From contig OZ241345.1 of assembly GCA_965200175.1 (NCBI GenBank), positions 1,488,001-1,552,000 on the forward strand: 64,000 bases of DNA. Reading direction: 5' to 3'. The notes beneath the pieces are model-generated. The model ran no database searches. It was not told the origin of the DNA and saw nothing but the letters and a program-made list of their open reading frames with translations. Below are positions 51,311 through 57,636 of this stretch, in pieces. The number at the start of each line of letters is the position of its first letter. The first letter of the stretch is position 1. This DNA comes from Azophilus sp026709365. GTDB taxonomy: Bacteria > Pseudomonadota > Gammaproteobacteria > Pseudomonadales > Azotimanducaceae. The position numbers were made by a program, and so were the translations under genes.

Positions 51311-52440
51311 GGCGGGACCAACGACTTTTCGTACACCGTGTAGCGCTTGCTGATCACGCCGCCGATGCGCTCCATGATGGCCCGCATGCCCTTGTTGTCC
51401 TCAAGTATCCACGAGGTCTCGGAGGTGGTGATGCCGTGGCCCAGGGCGGCTTGGGCCGTTCGATGGATCAGGCTCATGGCCACGCCGCCGCCGAGCGGGC
51501 CGTCTTGCAGGCGACGGCGCACGCCCATCAGCGGCACCCGGCCGTTGGTCGGCAACCGAACCTTCAGCCGCCACAGCAGCTTGGCCCACCCCCACGGCAG
51601 CAGCGCGCCGTTCAGGTCGGCGGTGGCGTCGTTGATGTTGGGCAGCATGACGATGAAGCCCACCGCTTCGCCCTCGATTTCGGCGAGCCAGATCAGGTCG
51701 TTCGGCACCACCACCAACAGCAGCTGGCCCAAGGCTTGAAACTCCCGCTCGGTGAAGGGCACGAAGCCCCAGTTGTCCGCCCAAGCGTCATTGAAGATGC
51801 TGCGCATCCGTTCCAGGTCATCGGCCTTCCGGGCCCGGTCCAACGGCCGCAGGGCGATGCGCCGCGCCAGCCGTTTGCGCTGCGCGGCGATGGCCCGGGG
51901 CTCCTCAAAGGCGTTCGCCGCTTCGTAGGCGAGCAAGTGTTGGCACGGCCGGTAGCCTAGGGCCTCAATGCGTTGACGGTAGTAGGGACGGGCGTGGCCC
52001 ATCATGACGTAGGGCGGGGTGTCGTGGCCTTCGGTGAGCAGCCCGATCTCCTGGTTGATGTTCAGGTTGATCGGGCCGATGATCCGCTGCATACCCCGGT
52101 GGCGCAGCCAATCCTCCGCGGTCTTGAACAGGGTGTCGAACAGGTCTGGGTCATCCTCGCCCTCGATCAGCCCGAAGAAGCCCGTGCCCTCATCGTGCTG
52201 CGCTTGGTGGAGGGCATCGATCTGGGCGGTGATCCTGCCGACGGGCCGGCCATCGCGTCGGGCGATCCAAGCCTGCCAGTCCAAGTGGTCGAACACCGGC
52301 GACTTCGGGGAGAGGGCCGCCATGCGCTCGACCACCAAGGGCGCCCGCCAAGCGTCGTCGTCCCGGTAGATGGGCCAAGGCACCTTGATGAATGCCTTGA
52401 GCAGGCGCTTGTTGGTCACCGGGATGATTTCGAGGGTCAA
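51307..52440 (-). CDS. YghO-like GNAT-family acetyltransferase
   Basis: A 377-residue protein similar in layout to E. coli YghO. The N-terminal half is marked by FIKVPWPIYRDDDAWRAPL and VGRITAQIDALH; the GNAT fold is mainly in the C-terminal half with IEGEAVGFIVMLPNIN and TTSETSWILEDNKGMRAIMERIGG. Acetyl- or acyl-CoA-dependent acylation of an amine is expected; YghO-like genes occur in bacterial lipid clusters. It is the first gene of the six-gene run and lies 11 bases after larE. Confidence 0.85.
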   Translation of the reverse strand: MTLEIIPVTNKRLLKAFIKVPWPIYRDDDAWRAPLVVERMAALSPKSPVFDHLDWQAWIARRDGRPVGRITAQIDALHQAQHDEGTGFFGLIEGEDDPDLFDTLFKTAEDWLRHRGMQRIIGPINLNINQEIGLLTEGHDTPPYVMMGHARPYYRQRIEALGYRPCQHLLAYEAANAFEEPRAIAAQRKRLARRIALRPLDRARKADDLERMRSIFNDAWADNWGFVPFTEREFQALGQLLLVVVPNDLIWLAEIEGEAVGFIVMLPNINDATADLNGALLPWGWAKLLWRLKVRLPTNGRVPLMGVRRRLQDGPLGGGVAMSLIHRTAQAALGHGITTSETSWILEDNKGMRAIMERIGGVISKRYTVYEKSLVPP

Positions 52441-52451
52441 GGTTCTTCCGC

Positions 52452-53297
52452 CTATCTGACGTTGATCGCCTTGATGATGCCTTCGTTCAATGATCCGGAG
52501 CGGAAGGCGCCAAGATCCAAGGCAACGAAGCGGTAGCCGCAGGCCTGAATCTCGGCTTGCAGCGCATCGCGCAGGGCCAGTGCGCGCCCCAGCTCGTCAG
52601 CGCCGATCTCCAAGCGGGCGACATCCTCGTGGTGGCGGACCCGGAATTCAACGAAGCCGAGCCGAGCCAGGCACTCCTCGGCCCGCTCCACCTGGGCAAG
52701 CCGTTCGGCACTGATCGAGGCGCCGTAAGGGAAGCGGCTCGACAGGCAGGCGGACTGCGGCTTCCCGGCATTGTCGAGGCCAAGATGGGCCGCCAAGGCG
52801 CGAACCCCGGCCTTGTCCACGTCCGCCTCCACCAAGGGCGAGCGGACGGCGAAGTCCTGGGCGGCGATGAGGCCCGGCCGATGGTCGCCGAGGTCATCGG
52901 TGTTGGTGCCGTTCAGGACTTCGGCAAACCCCTCCTGCCGGGCCATGTTCGCCAGTGCCGTGTACAGCGAGGTCTTGCAGTGGAAGCAGCGGTTGACCGG
53001 GTTGGCGCGGTAGTCCGGCTTGCTGAGCTCGTCGGTGACAATCACTCGATGGCGCATGCCCCACTCACCGGCCAGGCGTTTGGCCAGGCTTAGGTCGGAG
53101 CGCTTGAGGCTGGCGCTGCCGGAGGTGACCGCCAGCGCCTTGGGACCCAAAGCCTCGGCGGCCAGGAAGGCGACCAAGGAACTGTCCACGCCGCCCGAGT
53201 ACGCGACCAGGGCGCTGTCCATCGCCCGCAGGCTGGCCTTGAGGGCTTCCAGCTTGGCGGCGTGTTCGCCGGAAAGCGGTTGCGGCGCCACGGTCAA
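52452..53297 (-). CDS. larE: ATP-dependent sacrificial sulfur transferase LarE
   Basis: A 281-residue PP-loop protein. LarE adenylates pyridinium-3,5-biscarboxylate mononucleotide and donates a cysteine sulfur to make the thio-acid groups of the nickel-pincer cofactor. The PP-loop is SGGVDSS (34-40); conserved cysteines are in NRCFHCK and KPQSACLSSRFPYG, where C184 corresponds to the sacrificial cysteine. It is coupled to larB by an ATGA overlap. No larC or larA gene is in the window, so nickel insertion would need genes elsewhere. Confidence 0.94.
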   Translation of the reverse strand: MTVAPQPLSGEHAAKLEALKASLRAMDSALVAYSGGVDSSLVAFLAAEALGPKALAVTSGSASLKRSDLSLAKRLAGEWGMRHRVIVTDELSKPDYRANPVNRCFHCKTSLYTALANMARQEGFAEVLNGTNTDDLGDHRPGLIAAQDFAVRSPLVEADVDKAGVRALAAHLGLDNAGKPQSACLSSRFPYGASISAERLAQVERAEECLARLGFVEFRVRHHEDVARLEIGADELGRALALRDALQAEIQACGYRFVALDLGAFRSGSLNEGIIKAINVR

Positions 53298-54046
53298 AGC
53301 CGATTGATCTTGTGGGCGAGGTAGCCGGCGCCGAAGCCGTTGTCGATGTTGACCACGGCCAGGCCCGCCGCGCAGCTGGACAGCATGCCCAGCAGCGCGG
53401 TGACGCCGCCGAAGGCGGCCCCGTAGCCGACGCTGGTGGGCACGCTGATGACCGGCGCCTCCACCAAGCCGCCGACCACGCTGGGCAGGGCGCCCTCCAT
53501 GCCGGCCACGACGATCACCACCCGCGCTTGGCGAATCTCGTCGAGCCGGGCCAGCAGTCGGTGTAGGCCGGAGACCCCCACGTCGCGAACGCGCAGCACC
53601 GGGTTGCCGTAAAAGGCGGCGGTGACCGCCGCCTCCTCCGCCACCGGCGCATCCGACGTGCCGGCGGTGATGACCGCGATCTGGGCATCGACGCCGGCAG
53701 GCTCCTGAACGGTGGCGGTGATGGCTGCCGCCGCCTCGTGGTAACGGGCGATGGCAGTGCGTTCAATCACCCGTTCGTAAGCCTCCACGGTGGTTCGAGT
53801 GACCAAGGCATTTTGCCCTTCCTCGACCAGGGCCTCGACCAATTCGGCGATCTCGGCTGCGCTCTTGCCCGCCCCGTAGATCACCTCCGAGGCGCCCGTG
53901 CGGGCCAGGCGGTCGCTGTCCAGGGTCGAATGGCCTCCGCCGCCTTGGCCGACATTCCGGTAGAAGGACGCGCGGATCCGACGGCTTGCCTCATCGGAGT
54001 CGATGGCGCCGTCCTTGAAGGCGGCCAGAATGTCGTCCAGCGCCAT
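53294..54046 (-). CDS. larB: Nickel-pincer cofactor biosynthesis protein LarB
   Basis: A 250-residue AIR-carboxylase-like protein that carboxylates and hydrolyses nicotinic acid adenine dinucleotide in the first step of nickel-pincer nucleotide synthesis. Motifs are the N-terminal DDILAAFKDGAIDSDEA helix, HSTLDSDRLARTGASEVIYG, ITAGTSDAPVAEEAA, GMEGALPSVVGGLVEAPVI and a Ser/Gly-rich loop with GYGAAFGGVTALLGMLSSC. Start ATG 54046 is four bases after the aldo/keto reductase stop. Operon aldo/keto reductase-larB-larE. Confidence 0.95.
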   Translation of the reverse strand: MALDDILAAFKDGAIDSDEASRRIRASFYRNVGQGGGGHSTLDSDRLARTGASEVIYGAGKSAAEIAELVEALVEEGQNALVTRTTVEAYERVIERTAIARYHEAAAAITATVQEPAGVDAQIAVITAGTSDAPVAEEAAVTAAFYGNPVLRVRDVGVSGLHRLLARLDEIRQARVVIVVAGMEGALPSVVGGLVEAPVISVPTSVGYGAAFGGVTALLGMLSSCAAGLAVVNIDNGFGAGYLAHKINRL

Positions 54047-54050
54047 GCCT

Positions 54051-55268
54051 TCAGGCCAGCATCCGATGAGTGGGTGCGCAGAGTTCGGCGATGGCCAGCC
54101 CGTGGCTGCAGGCGTCCTGGCAGGGTGCCCCGCTGCAGCCGAGGCAGGCGCTGGCGTTGACCTCCAATTGGGCGTACTCACGGCGGGCGAAGTCTAGGTC
54201 CTGGTAGTCCGTGGCGTACATGCGGGTGCGCAGCACGTCGGCGATGGGGACGTCGAACGGGCAGGCGCCGACGCAATCGCTGCAGCCTTGCCGACAGTGG
54301 CTTGCGCCGTTCAAGGCGGCGTAGCGGCGCAACAGGGCGGCGTCGCCGGTGGCCAAGGACTGCCCAGCCGATGCGCCCAGGAATTCGTCGATTTTGGCGG
54401 TTGAGGTCATGGAGATGACCAAGGCGTCCACATGGGGCTGGGAGAGCGTCCAACGGAAGGCCGCCTGGGCGAATGAGGCGCCGTCCCGCTCGTAGGGCCG
54501 CATGTCGTTCAGGCGCGCGCCCATCAGGCACTTCATGGCGATGACGCCCACGTCGAGTTCCTTGGCGCGGCGCAAGGCCCGCGGCAGTTGCGGATGGCGG
54601 GCGACCAGATCGAAGCCGCGGGTGAAGCGTTCGTGGAACTCGGGATCCTGGCCAAAGTTGAGGGAGACCAGCACCACGTCCACCATGTCCTGGTCGAAGG
54701 CGTGGTCGAGGCACTCCACCAAACGCCCGGCGTGCCCGGACATTCCGGTGAACCGAATCTTGCCCTGCCGCTTGGCGCGCTCGCAGAACTCGAGCCACTC
54801 CGGGTTGTCGAGCCGGTCAGGGTCGTTGACGGCGTGGTTGAAGTAGATGTCCACATGGTCGGTTTGCAGGCGCTTTAGGCTGCCCTCCAGATCGCCCATG
54901 ATGCGCTCCTTGGACGCGCTCGCCGAGGCGAAGGTCTTGGAGGCGATGATGACGCGTTCCCGCTCGTCCCTGAGTACGTTGCCGAGCACTCGTTCCGATT
55001 GGCCGTCCGTGTAGCCCTCGGCGGTGTCGAAGTAGTTGACGCCCTTGTCCAAGGCGTGGCGGACCAGATCCTCCTCACCCTCGCGCAGCCGACTGGAACC
55101 GAACGAGATATCGGACATTTTCAGCCCGGTGCGGCCCAAGGTCACGTAGCGGCGCACCTGATTGGCAGCATCCGCCCGCCGAACCGCGGCTTGGGGCAGC
55201 GCCGGGGTCATGGCCGCAGCACCGGTGCCTAGGGTGCCCGCCTTAAGGAATTGCCTGCGTGAACTCAT
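54051..55268 (-). CDS. Exported aldo/keto reductase with C-terminal [4Fe-4S] domain
   Basis: A 405-residue protein with a twin-arginine signal (SSRRQFLKAGTLG, cleavage near residue 35). The reductase barrel shows the catalytic set in NYFDTAEGYTDG (Asp, Tyr), IASKTF (Lys) and YFNHAVN (His). The C-terminal 80 residues carry cluster ligands CRQGCSDCVGACP and CLGCSGAPCQDAC. Tat export with a metal cluster indicates a folded periplasmic redox enzyme. Only four bases separate it from larB, so it may depend on, or interact with, the nickel-pincer pathway; the link is inference. Confidence 0.9.
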   Translation of the reverse strand: MSSRRQFLKAGTLGTGAAAMTPALPQAAVRRADAANQVRRYVTLGRTGLKMSDISFGSSRLREGEEDLVRHALDKGVNYFDTAEGYTDGQSERVLGNVLRDERERVIIASKTFASASASKERIMGDLEGSLKRLQTDHVDIYFNHAVNDPDRLDNPEWLEFCERAKRQGKIRFTGMSGHAGRLVECLDHAFDQDMVDVVLVSLNFGQDPEFHERFTRGFDLVARHPQLPRALRRAKELDVGVIAMKCLMGARLNDMRPYERDGASFAQAAFRWTLSQPHVDALVISMTSTAKIDEFLGASAGQSLATGDAALLRRYAALNGASHCRQGCSDCVGACPFDVPIADVLRTRMYATDYQDLDFARREYAQLEVNASACLGCSGAPCQDACSHGLAIAELCAPTHRMLA

Positions 55269-55319
55269 GTCGCTCCCTCCCGTTGATCCGCTGTCGGCCC
55301 ATCATAACCCCGAGCCGGC

Positions 55320-55386
55320 GCGCCCGCACGGCGGGCGCGTTTGCGCGCGTTGCTTGGGTCAGGTTCCGATGTTTTCTTAAGCCCGC
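55320..55386 (-). repeat. Dispersed repeat family 1 (variant)
   Basis: Read on the minus strand: GGGCTTAAGAAAACATCGGAACC, GACCCAAGCAAC, then an 8-bp GC stem GCGCCCGC/GCGGGCGC (55320-55338). The first 20 bases match the copy at 38285 almost exactly, but the GGAGTTTCGC stem is missing. It lies between the divergent aldo/keto reductase and rhodanese genes. Confidence 0.75.
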
Positions 55387-55442
55387 GCAGCATTGCGTCG
55401 GCAAATCTGCAAAAATGCCGTTTTTTGGGAAGGAGAGGAACC

Positions 55443-55862
55443 TTGGGCATCAAGTCCATTTTTGCCACTGTCGGGGAGATCAAGCAAGACATTGAAAACC
55501 TCTCCGTCGAGGCGTTGAAGGGGGAGCTTGCGCAACGGGATGACCTGCTGCTGGTTGACGTGCGGGAAATTCAGGAGTACGTGGACTTGGGCGCCATTCC
55601 CGGCGCCCGCCACGCGCCCCGGGGCATGCTGGAATTTTGGGCCGACCCGGAAAGCCCCTATTTTCGGCACTACTTCACGCCGGACGCGCGCATCGTCGTC
55701 TATTGCGCCGCTGGCGGGCGCTCCGCGCTTGCGGCCAAGGCGCTGCTCGACATGGGCTATCCGGACGTCGCCCACTTGGAGCCCGGCTTCAACGGCTGGG
55801 CCAAAGCCGGCGAGGCAGTGGAGGAAACCGCTTCCGCAAGCCGCTGGATGCGCAAGCCGTAG
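55443..55862 (+). CDS. Rhodanese-like sulfurtransferase
   Basis: A 139-residue single-domain rhodanese. The active cysteine is C88 in VVYCAAGGRS, and DVREIQEYVDLGAIPGARHAPRG is the usual opening of the domain; the end LEPGFNGWAKAG is also typical. TTG 55443 is chosen for AAGGAGAGG upstream. It forms the start of a same-strand run with a MauD-like thioredoxin (three bases away) and a SelD fusion, so a role in sulfur or selenium transfer is plausible. Confidence 0.88.
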   Translation: MGIKSIFATVGEIKQDIENLSVEALKGELAQRDDLLLVDVREIQEYVDLGAIPGARHAPRGMLEFWADPESPYFRHYFTPDARIVVYCAAGGRSALAAKALLDMGYPDVAHLEPGFNGWAKAGEAVEETASASRWMRKP

Positions 55863-55865
55863 CCC

Positions 55866-56432
55866 GTGACCGCCGTCATCGCCTCCCAAGTTGGCCTGCT
55901 GCTGGGCTTGTTGGCCCTCGGCCTCGTGACGCTGTCCCTGGCCCGCCAGATTGGCGTGCTCCACGAGCGCACTGCGCCGGTGGGCGGATTGTTGCAGAAG
56001 GCCCGCCGGGAGGCCGCCAAGGTGGATCGAATCGACCTTGACGCCATGCAGGTGGCCACGGCGGCAGGCTTTGCCGGCCCGTTGCGGGCGCTCTCCGCAG
56101 GCCGGCCCATCGCGCTGCTCTTCGTCAACGATGAGTGCGCCGTCTGCAAGTCCTTGCTGCCGGGCTATGAAACCGCTTTGCACGGCCATCCGGCCCTGCC
56201 GCTGGTCATGGTGGGCGGCGCTGCCAGCCGGGCCTTGGCAGGCTTTGCCCATCGGCATGGCTTGCGCGAGGAGCGGGTTGTGGCCAGCGCCGAACTGGCC
56301 GTCGCTGCGCAGGTGATGCAAACTCCGACCTTGGTGCTGCTTGACCGGCAAGGGCAACTGTTCGAGCGCGTGCGCCTGCGGGGACCGGCGCAACTGGCCA
56401 AGATCATTGCCCAACATACGGAGGCGGCGTGA
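55866..56432 (+). CDS. MauD-like membrane-anchored thioredoxin-fold protein
   Basis: A 188-residue protein with an N-terminal membrane anchor (about 8-27), then the MauD-type opening RQIGVLHERTAPVGG, and a thioredoxin-fold domain with CxxC at C91-C94 (FVNDECAVCKSLLP). Known MauD assists disulfide formation in methylamine dehydrogenase, but no mau genes are nearby, so it probably serves another exported protein or a redox task next to the rhodanese. GTG start 55866. Confidence 0.8.
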   Translation: MTAVIASQVGLLLGLLALGLVTLSLARQIGVLHERTAPVGGLLQKARREAAKVDRIDLDAMQVATAAGFAGPLRALSAGRPIALLFVNDECAVCKSLLPGYETALHGHPALPLVMVGGAASRALAGFAHRHGLREERVVASAELAVAAQVMQTPTLVLLDRQGQLFERVRLRGPAQLAKIIAQHTEAA

Positions 56433-56557
56433 CGATCCCTCAAGTGCCTGGGATGCTCGACTTGGGCGCGGGGATCGCCGTGCCGATCGCCGTCCACAGG
56501 CTGGCCGGCCAAGGTGCAGCGAACATCGACCGCATGGCGGCCTCAGGGGAGCGCTGA
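56429..56557 (+). CDS. Possible 42-residue protein between MauD-like and hydrolase genes
   Basis: A GTG-started frame of 42 codons (MTIPQVPGMLDLGAGIAVPI...) overlaps the MauD-like stop as GTGA and ends directly at the base before the next gene's TTG. The exact fit between two coupled genes supports translation; I do not recognise the peptide. It has a short hydrophobic middle. Confidence 0.4.
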   Translation: MTIPQVPGMLDLGAGIAVPIAVHRLAGQGAANIDRMAASGER

Positions 56558-57619
56558 TTGGATCCGGTCTCCCAAGCGGCTCTTGGCGCGATTACGGCTC
56601 GCAGCGCCGCGCCCGCGGACATGGCCAAGGGGGTGGTCATCGCCGGCGCCGCCTTGGGAGCCGCTCCAGACATTGACGTGGCGCTCTCCATCGGCGGCGA
56701 TTTCTTTGACGCCCTGCGGCACCATCGGGGCGTAACCCACTCCTTTGCGGTGTTGCTGGCGGTGGGCCCGCTGGCTGGCCACTGGCTGTGGCGGCGCTTC
56801 GGCGATGGCTTGCGCTGGGGCCGCCAACATCTCTGGTGGCTGGCGGTGGCCACGCTGGCGCTGCTGTCGCACCCGCTTTTGGACGGCTTGACGACCTACG
56901 GCACCCAGTGGCTGGCGCCGTTTTCCGATCGGCGCTTTGCGATCAACGCCATGCCCATCATCGATCCGGCCTACACCCTGATCCTGCTCGGCGGATTGGC
57001 GGTGGGCATTTGGCTCAAAGGCCCGCGCCGCCGCAAGGCTGCGGCCCTTGCCGCCTTGGCGATGAGCTGCGCCTACCTTGCCTACGGATGGGCGCAGAAC
57101 CGCGAGGCGGAGCGGTTTGCCGCCGCCCAACTGGAGGCGGAAGGCGTGGCCGACTATGAGCTGAGCGCCTTTCCCACCATCCTGCAAGTGCATTACCGGC
57201 GCATTGTCGCGCGCACCCCCGGCGAGGTGCGGATCGGCTACCTCTCCACTTGGTCGCCATGCGCCATCCAATGGGGGCGGGCGCCGCGGGCGGGCCAAGC
57301 GGCGGTTTCGGCGTTGGCGGCCACGGACGAAGGCCGCACCTTTGATTGGTTCACCATGGGCTGGAGCTTTCCCGCGGCGCAGCCGACGGCCGGTGGATTT
57401 CAGGTCACCTCAAGCGATCTCCGATACGGCGCCACCTTGGACCCCGGCGAGAGCTTCTTCTCCATGCAAGCGCGCTTCGATGGGGCTTGGCGCCTGCTGG
57501 CACCACCCGTTGGGCGCGGCTTCAGCCCGGACCAGGACCGGCTCGACTTCAGTTCCCTGTTCGGCGCGACCTATTTTTCGGATTGCCCAGCCGCTGCCGC
57601 GGAATCCGTCTCCGTCTAG
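56558..57619 (+). CDS. Membrane-bound metal-dependent hydrolase (YdjM family)
   Basis: A 353-residue integral membrane protein of the YdjM/YbcI family. The N-terminal half has the family's acid and histidine pattern, GAALGAAPDIDVALS, LRHHRGVTHSFAVLL and LSHPLLDGLTTYGT, and five or so membrane segments. The C-terminal 170 residues form a soluble domain. Annotated as hydrolase by metal-ligand pattern; no substrate is known. TTG 56558 has AGGGGAG upstream. It lies in the rhodanese-to-SelD run. Confidence 0.85.
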   Translation: MDPVSQAALGAITARSAAPADMAKGVVIAGAALGAAPDIDVALSIGGDFFDALRHHRGVTHSFAVLLAVGPLAGHWLWRRFGDGLRWGRQHLWWLAVATLALLSHPLLDGLTTYGTQWLAPFSDRRFAINAMPIIDPAYTLILLGGLAVGIWLKGPRRRKAAALAALAMSCAYLAYGWAQNREAERFAAAQLEAEGVADYELSAFPTILQVHYRRIVARTPGEVRIGYLSTWSPCAIQWGRAPRAGQAAVSALAATDEGRTFDWFTMGWSFPAAQPTAGGFQVTSSDLRYGATLDPGESFFSMQARFDGAWRLLAPPVGRGFSPDQDRLDFSSLFGATYFSDCPAAAAESVSV

Positions 57620-57636
57620 GGAGATTGGCGGGTTTC

